NCBI GenBank assembly: GCA_003640385.1
Contig: RCAB01000174.1
Span: 54,361 to 118,360, forward strand
Direction: 5' to 3'
Length of the DNA: 64,000 nt
Origin: Setaria digitata
Taxonomy: Eukaryota > Nematoda > Chromadorea > Rhabditida > Setariidae
Part shown: one piece after another, positions 1 to 14,400 of the stretch
Layout: each line of letters starts with the position of its first letter
How positions within the stretch are numbered: the first letter of the stretch is position 1
The notes under the pieces: model-generated
The model's input: the letters and a program-made list of their open reading frames with translations, nothing else
The model's database searches: none
What the model was told of the DNA's origin: nothing
Made by a program: the position numbers and the translations under genes

Positions 1-3000
1 ACTTTTATTTACTTGATTGAAAAAGAGCAACAACTAATTTCTCAGATTATCTTATTTATTATCATTCAACTTATCAATAAGATAGATAACCTCTACTTTG
101 TCTCTTTTGTTATATAAATGTGGCAACATCAGCATTAGAATTTAATTTTCTACACTCACATCAGTCTAAATTAATTGAAATCTTTTTCGCGGGATGAAAT
201 CTTTTAATTTACTGTTTATAAAACTTCATCACCTCCCTTTTCATTATTTCAGCAGAATATCTCAATCAAAATAAGTCCATTTCTATATATATAAAGTTGC
301 TTCTTAAACCACTTAAATTTTATTGAAACATTATAATTAAGGTGTTAAGGCCATACTTTTCTAGTCCTGTAGAACAACATTACTGTCAGAAAGAATATCT
401 GCATGAAGACTGAATAAGCTTGCAAAAGAACAACCTTGGAATCTGAGATATACAACGAATACCGAAGCCACAGAGCTGATCTGAAAGTGTAATGAATATT
501 TTTATTCTACTGCTTCATTTAGAATTTAATGCTTCGATTACAATATGATTGAATCACAGTAAAACATTTAACCATCAACAATGTCTATTTTAAATCAAGT
601 TGGTTGAAATAATTCAAAAAGATAGAATGATTTCTAGTTAGTTTCTTCCGAGAACTTCTGTAAAAAGTCGAAGTAAGTATTCCTGAAATTTTGGTAAAAT
701 CTAATTATCATGTTACCCGACATAGGCTGCAAAATACGGAGCTGCAGAATCATTATCGCTGCATTTCTGTCGATACCATTTATAAACTGCTTGTCTATAA
801 TTTTAAGGGTTAGTGGGTGAAAATTTGCATCTTTTTTATTCAAAAAACTACAATTTGTAAGCCGTTTTAAATTTCACTTCGAGATTTTGAACATGGAAAC
901 ATAATGTATTGGAAACCTGCCAAATTAATTTAGTAAGTAAGTCTGTTAATTTTGAAGTTCACGTTCTAAATGCTGCTCTAGGTAAAATTTTGTATTCACT
1001 TACAAAGGGCTTGAAATGAAGAGGACATATATTATACCAGTGGATGTTAAAAATAAATTCCATAATAGATTGCTCGTATATTTATCATAAATCTCTTGCA
1101 CAAACTCAATTTTCGGAATTGCTAATATATGAGCGTTTGACATATTCAGATGATAAACATCGATAATTTATCAGAAAATCAAAATAACAAATTGTTTATA
1201 TGCACGAGTCAAGATAGTAAAGAAAATGATGGAATATTTCCTGAAAAGTAGAATGACTCAGTAAAAGTTTCGGGACTAAACAAGAAAAAATACTTCGAAA
1301 ACTGGTAAAAGTACAGAATTTGGAGTAAAATTGAAGATTTTGAAGAATGATGTCAAAAATGGATAGGCGAATTGTACACAATAAACGGAAGAAATCTTAA
1401 CACTGATTCAGTTGTTTGTTAATCTCCTGAAACCAGTTTAATTCATCACCTTAGATTATTTTGTTACCTGAATGCCTTTGTTAGTGACCACTATAGACGA
1501 AAAAGAATTCATTGATTTTTCAATATCTATTGAGCATACTGAAAAAGAAAGAAGTACCGATCTATAATGAAGCAGCGTCGAAATTGATAGTATGCACTGA
1601 TAAAAGAAAGAGCAATAATTAATTATTGCATGCTGATAAGCTGATAAGGAGCAGGAAGCAATAATGTTGTGGCTATCCATTTAATTTCTTCATCTCGAAT
1701 AACTTTATGGAAAACCATGGTAATGTTAAAGCCATAGTTATTACTTCTCATTACATTTTTGATGTGGATCAAGAATAGTTCGGCAAGCAAAAAGGATTCT
1801 TTAAAAGATAAAAGAAAGGATGGTAGTAATTAATTTACTCAGATCTAAAAGCAAAAATATTCCGTCATTTTGATGGGTTTTAATCATTTATATATTCATT
1901 ATCCAATAAAATGAAGCAGTTTTTCATCTTGAAAATTGAATTTTAAATTAAAAAATCAGAAAAAATTGAACATGAGGTCCATAATTTTTTCCTTCCTGTA
2001 TGAAATAACAAAACAATATCTGATGTATTTAATTTAATTTTGAAGACATAAAGTTGCTTTGTTTCACTAGATGGTAGAAATAGAAAAAAATGATGGTGAA
2101 GGAAGAGAAAGGTGGAAGAAAAATGAAAAAATGGAAAGTAACTCGAGATTAAGTAAAACTGTGAAGAAACTAACCATTCTTCAACGGTGTTGTCAAACGA
2201 TAGAAACATCCGAAGTTGTACCCATTGGCATCATTAATAAAATTTACAAGTTCTGAAGTTCTAAGCTTGCTTCTTTTTACTCTTGATATGACAGCTCGAA
2301 TTATGCCTGATTGATTTAAGACGAAAAATTTTGATTAAACAAAGTTCTTTCAAAAGCAAAATGCAATCGTGATTTTCAGAAGTTTCTGATAAACTAAAAA
2401 CTGATTTAGTTTACGCTAGCTTTATTTGTTTTAAAGATAGATTAGTTTGGTTCAAAATATGAGTGCCTATGAATTTTTTCAGAAAAAGTTAATCGCACTT
2501 TTATTACTTTAACTAAAATCTAGCTGTTTTATTTTGCTGTTAAGTTAGGTAAAGCTCTTGGAATAAACAAATAAAAATGAAAGTTCCATCAGGTTAAAAT
2601 CAAAAAAGGTTTAAATTACTAAAATACTAAAACTGACTAAAAATATGGAATGGTGAAGCTAAGACGAGTCTTAAGGTTACTCTTGTTTTGTCAAATTTCG
2701 ACTATTTCCAGTTCTAAGTTCATGAGGTAAAGGAAAAAGTTAGATGAATTTCAAAAAAAATTTATCTTGAAGTACCGCGCAAATCTCTTGCACTTATAAA
2801 TCAACTTTTTCTAACTTGGGGTGCTGCATAACAAGTACATTAAGGAGGTATTCTACACTTGCCAAACATTAGCCAACTAACCAGTTAGTCTCTTAACAAA
2901 AGTTCTGATGGAAGGATTCGCCGAATAGCAAAACTGATACAAAGAAGAATTTGGCCACCAAAATGTAAATAATGAAATGAGGAGAAAAGAATTTCGGATA

Positions 3001-4076
3001 ACGGTCACACTGAATGATTGGAGTAATCATCGACTATTTCAAGTACTTCTACGTCGTTTTGTTTTCAGTTCTGTCTTGGCCTTATCTTTTATTTTAAATA
3101 AATTTTATTTTTTCGAAAATATATTCAGTAACCTTTATTTTGGAATTAAATGACATATCAATTTTTAACATATGAGCTCAAATTTTAAGTGTTAAGTTAG
3201 TTTTATTTTTCCATTCCAATTTCTTACGTTAAAATTTCGCTCCGACTGCTTAGATTATAAATTTGAACAGTTAAGATGTGCTTTTTGAAAATCACTTGAT
3301 TAATTAATTCTTTGATTTAAATTGAATTGAATACAGCAATGCATTTCAGCGCTAGTGATGCTTAGGCTATATACTAGTGATTAGGCGCGTTACACTGGAT
3401 ATAAGGCCTAATCTTTTCTAATTTAAAAGTAAGAAATAATAACAATAATGTCACGAGAATCCATATTATATATGGAGTAAGGTATGAGATTAAAAAAATC
3501 ACTTCTGAAGGAAAGTTCGCAGACTATACATTTGATGCCATAATTTTATCACATGAGGTATTGCAAGCCCTTTTTTTGGACTTTTTTTTTCGAAATTTGT
3601 CCAAATGAATCAGTCCATCAATGTCGCGCCAGCTAATCAGTAGTTGAAACTTAGTTATCAAACTGAGCGAAACATACAAAATCTCCCATCCGCTTCATTA
3701 CAGATATGTCATGTTAAGGAAACTAATGTGGACAATTAATTAAAAGAAATGATCAGTACTGGCCAAATAGACCGGAACTTATTTTTAAATATTTCGTTCA
3801 ATGCATTTTGCCATTTTCGTACTTCTCCATTCCACGTTTCATTTTGCATTTAATGAGTTCAATACTTACTGATTGCTTCATTCTCCTTTTTTATCAGTGA
3901 TAGTAATCATACCACCTATTACCGATAATTTCCGATATTTACTCATAGTTCAGTTATAAGCATCGGTATTAAGCTTGTTTGAAATTTCCCTTTTTCAGAA
4001 GTTTGCCGACATGAAAGCATAAATAATTTTGAAAAAACAAACCCACAACGATAAAAAGGTATAAAAACGATCAACA
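1..4076. other. Intergenic, no convincing gene
   Basis: AT-rich sequence with only short open frames on both strands. None has a recognisable domain, a convincing chain of splice sites or coding-like composition. Poly-A/T runs are frequent. Near 3380-3415 there is a small inverted pair, GATTAGGC and GCCTAATC. I see nothing else I can support. Confidence 0.6.
4051..4076 (+). promoter_or_regulatory. Putative TATA-like element and start context
   Basis: A TATAAAA string lies about 12-18 bases before the ATG at 4077, and that ATG follows ATCAACA, a good nematode start context. It is next to the proposed signal-peptide exon of the EB-module gene. The distance is short for a TATA box, so it may simply be AT-rich leader sequence. 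Confidence 0.25.
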
Positions 4077-7000
4077 ATGCCTCTATCATATTTCGCCTTA
4101 TTTACTATTAGCTCAATATCGTCCCCGTCAAATTACTTCGGTATATTTTTTATTATCACGCTCTTATTGAGTGTCTACAAAGAAATATGCATTTCAAATT
4201 TCTTTAAGTGAAAAGCTTTTGTTTGAGAAGATTAACGTGGTCAGAAAGAAATAGCCAGCAGTTTCTGAGAATCTTGAGAAGTTCTTGTAAAAATAGATGA
4301 CTACTTAGATCAATCGTTGAAGTTACAGAGAGTGACAGGAAGTCCAAGAAACTTATTTCTACCTCTTTTATGCTGCATTACTTTAAATTAAATTAATTTT
4401 AGAATTATGACGCATTTGTATTTAAATGTGACGAAGTATAAGATGTTAACAAAAGTGAGATATAAAAAGAAACACTCTATATTTCCTTGCATTCAGAATT
4501 TTATATCGACTGTCATTACTCTATGACCTGATCAGTTTCACAAGGCTTAAGCACGAACTTGGAAACAATGAATGTAATTTAATTAAGGAGCAGTAGGAGT
4601 GGCGATCCCAAATGAGGCTTGCGATATCACACTTGACAGCAGACTCATCAAAAGCCCAAATGGAAATCGTCAATTATACATGCGCTGCGTATCTATCGGC
4701 TTTAAGTCAGTCGTAACAAATTATTTCGATGAAAAAATTGCAATGGAAATTTCGGGCCATAGTTTTTTTTTTTCAGAACACTGGGCATGTGGAAACTAGA
4801 ATCTTGCTTGCCTGGTCAGATTTTTCAAGTCAGCGAAAAAAGGTGTGTTGCTGCGAGGCTCACATCGCAAATATCTAGCAAATTATTCGGTAAGTAGGAG
4901 TTTGTTTGAATTTGCAGATGTAAAGCTTTTCACTCTATCCAGGTATTCATCATGTTAGACATAAGATAGATCAGTTCATCAGTTTTACGTTGCAGATTAA
5001 TCTGTTAGTATTAATGTTTTGTTCCAAACTGTCCAATATTGTGTTATATTTTTGAGCAGTATAACTAGACCAATATGTTGCAATTAAGATTTCTTTAGCA
5101 AAAAAGATAAAAATTATTATAAATAAAGTACAAAGAATAGAATGTTTATGTTCATAGAAATGCTGTCATCAAACTCATAATGATCTAATTGGAGTTTGTT
5201 GAAATTCCTGATACAATCATTAAAAAAAAGCTATCAAGAATTGCAACGAAATCCAAGCATTATGAATTTGATTATCATTTCTATAATCATGAACATACCT
5301 ATTCTTTAATCAGTAACCGACTGAATTTGCTCCGTCGTAACAAATCATAGTCTTGAGGTTCAAACCGTTATAGCAAATTGCTCTATGAGAAGTGCGGTTA
5401 TTATCGAGATTATCACTGTTATTTTGAGAATTACTCTATTACTTTGCATATTATTGCCTTCAGCCGTTTTTTTTATTCCTATTAGCCGCCACTTTAACAC
5501 CTTTTTTTTTATCTCGCCAGTTGAAAATACAAGACAGTTACTTTTCCTTCGATCTTAGTAGTCTGTAACAAGTTAGAATCTGTGTGTTTCAAGTTTCATT
5601 TGTGAAAAGGTTGATTTTATGTAATTAAATTCTTTAGTCAACCATGGCAGAATAATTTACAGTGCAAGCACCACCGGGAAGTACTTGTTCAAACAATGAG
5701 ATATGTAGCGGTGGGTCATTTTGTATTCTTCCGATGAAAATATGCCTCTGTCCCGATGATACGGAAAATTTTGGAGGTCAATGTCGGCCCCCTGGAGCAC
5801 CTATCTTTACCCTCAAAGGTAAGATGTGACTCTACAGAAGTTGTTTACTAACAGTGAGTGTCATAGAACCACAGCTTTTATCTAAAGTGAAACGAAGTCG
5901 AGGGATATTCCGAATTCTAGACCGTAATTAGATGAATCACCACTCTAATTCAGTTGAAGTACTTTGTAGAATCTGAAATCACGTATTATGGCTAATTCCA
6001 TCTCGAAAAATCACTAGAGATGGCTGCTGATTGAACGCTCTTTCACATCCCCTTATTATTGAAAACTGTTATGAGCCTCCTGATTTTGTGTTATTTTATT
6101 CTAAATAAAAAACAATGAAACTTAATTATTCCAGATAGTGTTGGTGCTAACTGCAATGATTCAATGAGTTGTCCGAACGGTTCAGTCTGTATTCTTGGTC
6201 AGTGCAGGTGTCCGATTCCTCTTATTCAAGAGGGTAATCAATGTATACAGAAACTAAAAACATCTGAAGTTGGTTAGTTCTTTTTCCCATTATTCAAAAT
6301 GCACATTTAATATTTTTCCATTTATATGTTAGAAAAGTTACGTAATCTGTTTTAAAGATAACCAATAGTTTACAATTTTGATAGGTCCTGGTGAATTGTG
6401 CAGCACAAGTCAGATATGTTCCCGCGGATCAGTGTGTCACCCAGTCATTCCTGTATGTATCTGTCCGGAAAATAGCGTACTTATGGGAAACTCATGTCTT
6501 TCATCAGCTTTAGGTAATGGGAATTTCTACTGATTGCGGAAATTATCTTACTATGTGAAATATATTTATAAAATTAGGTGATCCAAACATTTCCTTGCAG
6601 TAAGAAGTAATTCAATTATGAGCATGTGGACACCACCGCAAGATATGCTCGCAGGAAAAGAATTTTCAGTAGCATCCAAACTAAATTTCGAATTCGGCGG
6701 AGCAGGACAGGCTTCTGTGGGATTTCCATGTCGAGCCAACACTGAATGCATTATAGGAGCATTTTGCAAGGCTAATGTCATACCAGCCACTTGTCAGTGC
6801 CTATCAACTCATGTCAACATTAATGGCTTTTGCGAAAAAGGTCTCTTTTTTGCTCAAAACTATTAATTAATTGGCACCTCAGGTACTGTGATTTTTGTGT
6901 TTTAAATTTGAACCACTGTGCTAGTAGAGAATAAACACTAAATGATTTGGGGGTTTGTGACGTTTAATGAAAGATTAGTTTAGAACTCACTGAGATATGA

Positions 7001-10000
7001 CTGTGCCATTAGCCGAGAAATACCGCGATTTCAGTGATATATCCCGGTCGAAATGGATGTCGTCACGATATTCAATGTTCTGTAGCTTACCGCACTGCTA
7101 AATGTTTTGACGGCCGATGTATCTGTCCAAACGGTTTTAGTGCTATCGAACAAATTTGTGAACCAGGTTTCGGATCTAATTAATTAAAATAGATATTTTC
7201 GAGTCTGATCTCTTATTTTAGCAAGAATTTTATTTAAGCTTATCCATGAGAACTGCGGCAGAAATCATGAAGTAAACGAGAATTTTAGCTTTCAGTTTGG
7301 TCAAGGTTAAATTCTAATTAAGATCTATGAGGAAAATTCCTGAAATTTTTACAACAATAACTTTCTTTTTTATTCCATACTGTTAAGATCAATTATTTCA
7401 CACTTCAGAATCCATTCATTCACTCAACAGAAAATCACATATTCCATTAAACCAACTGAATTTATGCTTATTTTTTTAACTCCATGTCCCCTTTCAATAA
7501 TTTTAAAAAACATAAATTACGGTTTAAAAACCGTTCTACTTGAAAGGACCAAAAGGTGACATCTAGAATACCTATTTCAATTAAACACGGCACTGAATCT
7601 ATTCGAGTCTTAGTTGTATTGCATCATCTAAAACTTTTTTTTCTTACTACTTACTACTGCATCATCTTCTATGCAGTAGTTAATGGTAAGAAAAAAGTAT
7701 TATATTAAAAAAGTATTAAAAAAGTATTGAAAAAGATGCAATACAATTAAGATATCTCTATATTTTTTTTGAGTGATCATCTTCTGAGAAGCGATTCATT
7801 TCATAGATGCAGTGCTCAGTGAGATCAAAATTTTATAAAAAAAAAAAAACTTCTCATCTAATCATCCATTACTTCAAAAAATTAATTAATATTTTTAATC
7901 ACAGTCCTATTACCCTTCTTAAAAAGAGTTAGAAATAAAGAAAAGAAATGCAAATAGTGAACACTGAATTACATGATTATGGGACATTTCTACCGGGTAC
8001 TTAATGAAATGATTATTGATAATGCCTTCCTAACAATCAATCAGTCATACTTATATTAATGTATGCTACCAATAACGTGGAGTACCACAATCGGGTTTCA
8101 ACATCTCTACCTCTAACTACAGGAACTAACTAGACAGAACCGATTTATTCATGTTCTCACATATTTTTAAAGAAGTAAACGAATAATTTGTCGACCAAAT
8201 ATTCGATTTAATCAGAGAAAGTTCATCGGTGCAAGAATTATCGCCAGTATTTTCGTTTTACTATTCACTACCTTTTTAAATATCGGCTGTGGAGTAAAAC
8301 GCAGTTTTTCTTTTAATGTATAACTCCATGAGAGAAAATCATTCGTTTACAGAAATCAGTCATTTAATTATTTTGATTGGGCCTCCTAGAAAAGTGAAGA
8401 AAAAATTTTTTTATGTAAAAAAAAATTTTACACGTATGATAAGGCAGTTTGAAAGAAATGATTTAAGCATGAGAATAGCAACGATTCCAGCCTGACCTTT
8501 CCGGAAATGAATTTCAATCATCTACTCGTAGATTTAGTAGCGGAAAGTGACCATTTATCAAATCGGGGAAATTAACGAAAAGTTTTAGAGAAAACTAATA
8601 TATGATAAGGTTTTCAACAAAAGGTTCGCTTCTAACCTAAATTGTCTACCTCTTTTTGTTACTCTTAGTTCAGTATGTTTAATCATCAACTAGTTTCTTT
8701 CTTTTAAAAAAAATTTTTTTTTTTTGTTTTTTTACAAGGCAGTGAAATCAGTGTAGTGAAAATATGGTATTATAGCAAACTCTTCCATATGCTAATCTGT
8801 TTGCTCCACTATTCACAGATAACAAAGAAAAATATATGCCACCTGGGGGAAGCTGCATGACTGATATGGATTGTGCTGGTGGCTCGAAATGTCAGAACAA
8901 TTGGTGCATTTGTCCAGAAACCCTGATGACAGTGATTAACGAGAACTGCAAAAAGATAACATCACAGGTTACTCTTCAAACTGGCTTCATAGGATGCATT
9001 GTTATGGATATGGCAATAGCTCAGTTGCAAGAAATTGATGAATCCTTTTTTTGCATGTCCCAGCTTATCAGTTTAAATAGTTCACCTAAATCTTTTTTCA
9101 TGTTTGAAATTTTCTTAGAAATTTTTAATTTTTAGGCCTATAAAAATCTACTTCTCCCAGTAACACGGAATAATTTCTCAACAATAAACGAAGTAACAAA
9201 TGATAATGACCCTTATCTAATGAGTTCACCTCTTTCAAGCACTTCATCAACCTCCGAAAGAACATCCGATATCACGTATGGTAAGCAAACTTTCCTGCTA
9301 CTTTAGTATCAAGCGGTCTTTTTCATTCCGCACTAACAGAAATATTGGCCAGCAATTGAAATTAATGTCCTTAAGTCTAATGTGGTTATCTATGATCACA
9401 ACAACTAACCATCATTCGCATATTCCCTCATAGAAAATGCTACTGTTTCTGAGTCTTTTTTCCTTATAGAAGGTAAAGTGACAACGAGCGCAACTTAGAT
9501 CCGCTGATTGATTCTATCGTTAATCAGCAAGTCTAAAAAAGCCAATGTTGATTTAGTTGGTATTGTGATCACTTAAAAATAAGGTATTGAGAATTTGCAG
9601 CGTTTTGCTTTTTGTTTTTAGAATAATTCCATCAAATGTTTTAGAATTTCATGTTTACTTATCTTCCAATTCCACATTCAAAATCAAATACTTAGTAATA
9701 CTAAATAAATTTGAACATATCTGGGCAAAAATTCTCGAAATATTTTAAAACATTCGTATTTAAAAAAAATGTATGATCGCAAACATTAACAATCGAGAAG
9801 AAATTTTTTTTACAATTTGAAAATTGGTAAGAACAGATCCGTTTACAATGTGATATAAACAAATTATTACTTTAGTAATTACTTTGTTTTTAATTTATCA
9901 GTGATTAGATAATATAAGTGAAATAAATGAATAGCATAAATTCAATTTTTCGAAAGAAAAAATTTCCCTATTCATTTACTCAGTATACAGTGTGTTGACG

Positions 10001-11487
10001 AAACATTTTCCCATTTTTCTGTTTTGTGACTTCATATGACTACAGAACCTATAGTATTTCCTATTTTTTCTTTTTTGAATTTAATTTAGCATCAGTAAAC
10101 TGACATTTGACTGGTTAAAATATGAGTCATATCCTGGTTGATTTAAATCTCTTCTCAAATAATAATGTGATGTAAGGTTCATCGAGTGTTCTCAGGCATG
10201 TGGCCTTTAATGAAATTAAAATACAGTATACACTGCTATTTCCTGCTTATGGTTACTACTCGTGATAAAGCTTCTATTCATGCAAAATTATAATTTCAGA
10301 ATCAGTGATAATATTAGTTCCAGGGTTAGAGTTTGAATGCGAAAATGATACACAGTGCAACCAGGATCATATCTGTATCATTCGTCAGTGCAAGTGCAAG
10401 TCAGGATTAATCGAAAAAAATGGAATTTGTATCCAATTAAATGGTTAGTATAAAACCAAACTTAATTTTTATATCCTTTTTTTAAATGATAATCTGGGAA
10501 TTCTCTTCAAGTTGGGAAAAAGGAAATCTGCCATGCATAGGAGACTGGATTAATCGAAAGGATTCGCAAATCGTTCCTAAATAAGAAGTTAAAACTCTCA
10601 AAGATTTCTTAGTGTACCAGTAAGCTGTTGAAAAAGCTCACCATATCAGTCAAACACTTTGATTGGGAGATATTCGTTTGAGATATTTCAAAATAATTCT
10701 GAACTGTAAGCAGTATCAAGGGCTGAAATTAACTTGACAAATAACTGGGAATTTAGATTATTTGGAAATGACTAGGTTAAATCTGTCTATGGGAATTAAA
10801 ATTCGTCGGGTTAATTTTGACTAATTATTTGATTTATGAGCCAAAAGTCACAAAACTTCGATGCTGCTTGCACTGTTAACGAAGCTACTTTTGTTATAGT
10901 CTTACAGTTAGAAAAAACCTGTGTACAAAAAAAACGAATGAAAAAATTAGAGATGTAAGCTGCAAGAATTTGTGCGCATGGATGAAATTAAATTATGATG
11001 TCATAGGTGGAGGGCAAATTACTTTGAGAAAATTATTTCTCTTTCAGATTCAACAATCAAGAATTTTTCAATAATTCCAGCCTTTGAAATCCCAACTGAT
11101 TCTCCCAGCGCAACTACAATATCGTTGCAGTACATTAAGGTTGTGACACCAACTGATAGTTTCGGTCAGAGAGAAACAACTACAGTAGCTAGTCCCATCG
11201 GTTCAGCTACCAGTCCTACATCGATACCGATCCGTCTACCAGGCCAGCCAAGAATCACTGGACCACCATTACGCAGACCACGTTTCCAGACGACGATCAG
11301 TTACAAAAGGTCAACTTACAAAACCCAACTCGAGAATGGAATATGTCCGGGTGGAAGCTATCCTATTCGTGATGAGATTACCAACTATTTAATAATCTGT
11401 AACGGTGAAAAACCGTTATGTCCACCAAATTCTTATTGCTATGTTACTGGATATGCTAATCAGGAATACAATTGCTGTAAAGCCTAA
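4077..11487 (+). CDS. Secreted EB-module cysteine-rich protein, 13 exons, about 681 aa
   Basis: Proposed exons: 4077-4140, 4594-4705, 4777-4889, 5663-5818, 6135-6272, 6385-6513, 6601-6840, 7035-7166, 7222-7305, 8819-8967, 9136-9280, 10300-10443, 11048-11487 (TAA). They total 2046 nt in one frame. The first exon gives a short hydrophobic start ([13 protein letters not shown]) read as a signal peptide. Exons 2-3 form an N-terminal cysteine domain (residues about 22-96). Seven EB-type modules follow, one per exon (exons 4-8, 10, 12), with patterns such as [17 protein letters not shown] and C-x-CP. Exon 11 is a Ser/Thr/Asn-rich linker. Exon 13 starts Pro/Thr/Ser-rich and ends in a lustrin-like domain (GICPGGSYP, then CPPNSYCYV and a terminal NCCKA). 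EB proteins are common secreted proteins of nematodes; the function of this one is unknown. The first exon and the 84-nt exon 9 are the least certain. Cysteines rule out a cytoplasmic role. Confidence 0.8.
7306..8818 (+). other. Long intron of the EB-module gene
   Basis: At 1.5 kb this is the longest intron in the gene. Apart from the hairpin at 7609-7751 it contains only AT-rich sequence and poly-A/T runs, such as those around 7838-7850 and 8710-8730. I see no EB-like cysteine exon inside it. Confidence 0.5.
7609..7751. repeat. Foldback (inverted-repeat) element in an intron
   Basis: The outer arms read TTGTATTGCATC (from about 7614) and GATGCAATACAA (ending about 7747). The inner arms, TTTTTTCTTACTACTTACTA and its near-complement ending in TAAGAAAAAA, enclose a short ATCTTCT loop. 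The right half also carries three near-copies of AAAAAAGTATT. The whole could fold into one long hairpin. It lies in the 1.5 kb intron between exons 9 and 10 of the EB-module gene. It resembles a MITE/foldback element, but no clear target-site duplication was seen and no coding capacity is present. Confidence 0.6.
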
Positions 11488-14400
11488 ACATATCTCAAAT
11501 ATAATTACCGGTCTTTGTGAAACGAAATATAAGATTATTTTTATATTCTCAGAAAAAAGTGTAGGTCCCATCTTCAATATATAGCTAATTTTCTCCGGAA
11601 AAATTTCTTGTAATTTGTTGTTCGTTTCACATTTTGTTAAGTGACTACGTTAATTACTAATACTAATGGTTGCGATTACTTCATATTTTAAGAATCATTT
11701 TTTGAAGGCATCCCTTATGAATAGACGATTTTCCTTTGCTTCAATAACGTCCTTTTATTTAAGCATTTATGCATTTATACATTGCTAGTATATGCTTCGT
11801 AAGCCACAAACTCACCCCTGTCATACCACAAAGTTTGAAGGTCTGAAGTTATCAAGTACTTTGCCTTAACCAATATCAACACTAACTTATCTTTCTTATC
11901 ATTCAATTTCTTAAACAAACTGAGTAGAGAGCTACGCAGTAATAATATATTTGTTAAGAATTTAGAGAGCAAGTTAAGGCACCAGCATTAGTAAAGATAC
12001 CTGTTGGCTGTTACGGATAGCTATTTGAATCATTTGAAATTAATTTCACTTTGTAACGCAACGGATGATATATTACTGTCATGAAATTATAGATGCAATT
12101 TAAGCACATTTATTTTCTACCAAGACAAATTTACTTTGCTACACTGTCATTAAAGAAACAGATAAGTAAGCAGTCATGGATTCATGAAATAAGTAAGAAT
12201 TAGTGAAGCAATACTTCCGCCCGTTATTGATCATTCAGACATTTTTCGCGGCAGATGATAGTACTGTTTTTAAAAATTGTTTGGTCATTTTAACGGAAGT
12301 TAAAAGGAAGTAAATGCTACTTCCAGAACAAGCAAGAGTCAATGAAAGATGAATGCAAAATCAAATTCGTTGCAACCACTGGTTTCGGGCATGACCATGT
12401 CTTTCCTATTCAATTAGCCTTTAACTTCCTACCTAGATAATGCACCAGATATATTGCACAACTGAAATCTGTCCGATATGTCTAACCAAGGAGAGGTCTA
12501 AAAAGCGAAGAACTAATGTCTGATAGCAAATATTATTCAGTACTTCTTGATTAACCTGTTAGGGTCCGCAAAGCTGATATACGCCATACGAAAAGAGCTG
12601 TCGAGAAACTGTGAAGAACATTTAGACGCAAATCACATGAAATACTCGAAACGAGAAGAGACATGTTTGGAATACAACTTAACACTGCCGAGCCAATTTG
12701 CACTCCCAACCGTGAAATACCCAACTGAGTTGCCGGTGTAGAGTGCTGCTTTTTCATTAAGATGCAGCTCGGGTGACCCTTTGTCTTGACCTCTCTGTTA
12801 CACTAAGGTTGTTGAGTGTTTAAAAGTGACGCCTAGAAGGTATCTGTGTACCATTAAGTTTCTCGAATTTTCCTCTTTGTTAAGGGGATTTAAAGAAAAA
12901 AACGCTATCTGTCCGAAATTTCTCCTTTACATTTCTCTCTACGTACTGGTGACAGTCCAGTTTTATTTGTCTCCATCCTGGTCTTCTGAGGGTGTGATTG
13001 CAGTTTACATTTCTGCTATTTTTCCATGTTTCCATAACAGGTAAAAGTATTGACTGCATAATTTGGGATATTTTAATTGGTTCCTGTCTTCGTTTTCTGG
13101 TAAGATTTTGAAAACCTGATAGTAGCATAAACCATTTATAGATTATACATATTTCCGAAATTCATCGGCTGTCCTGACCAAATACTGGCAAGCTGAAGAA
13201 AACTAGAGTAGATGACATGAAGACAGTGTCGCAGATCGGTTAGTTTTTGTCATTCAGTAACACAAGCCTTTTCTTAATGCAGGGAAATGATGATGCGAAA
13301 AAAGAAACAAATTAACAATAAGAAAGAAATGGCGACAACTGCAGTACTATGCTTAGGCATATGAGTTGTATGTTTTTTGTCCAAATCCGTTGCAGAGGGT
13401 ATCTGAGTTAGTAGAAAGAGCACGAGGAGTGATAATTTATAGCATATTTTAAGCTTATTATTCATAAATTTAAAACCAGTCGATTTCCAGTTAACTGCAG
13501 TGTGTTTCTTAAGCATATTTCTTTCTTTTTTTAATTCTCAATTTAACATTACTTGATCCCAGTTATAAATTTTAAAGTGTAACTAGTCAGCTATTACTTC
13601 CCCATTAGTTTATATACTTTCACACTTTTACTTATCCAATTTTTCAATCAGCTGGATTCTTTTATTCTTCATTCTCAACATATTACTTTTTCTTCCTTAT
13701 TTATATTTCGTAACGACAGGAACTATATTCAGTTCAGTTTTGGCCTCGAAATGAGATTAGACTATAGCAGTGTCACCTTGTGCGCTTATTTCTTGGGATT
13801 TGTTACTGTTTCATTTTTATTTGCAGCGACGAAGCCTATTTGCTCTGGATAGAAAGGATGAGTGAAATAAGAGCACGAAGGATTTAGTTTTCACTTTCTG
13901 CAATTGCTGAAGAACGAGTTTTGGACTTTTTCAGTAGTGCAAAGCTTATCACACTAGAACATTATGCTGGAACGAAAGTAGATTCGTGTGTAAAAAGAAA
14001 AAAAAAGTAAGATTCGTGTGTACGTTTTAATTAGTCATATCAAACAAATTATATAATTTTTCTGTGTGGCTGTGATTGTGGGATTTCTGAGTTTGGCTGA
14101 AAAGCTTTTGGGAAACTGTTTCAAATTGGAAGACATAGTTAGGTTTACATGTTCGTACCATGTTTAATTTTTGCAGTTGCAACATTTTTCCAGTAATGTT
14201 TACAGACAATCCATTTAAGCAGAAATTGCCACTGTTGCCTCTCATTACATATATAGCAAATTGTCTAATTTATTTTATCTATTAGATGTTTTTTCCGAAT
14301 TTTTTAACTGCAGTGTCAAAAATAATCTCTTCTAGTTAATATGGTCATTTTATAAGCAGCAATTGGTGATCTTTCTTTAGGTTTTCATCAGTTTTTCTGC

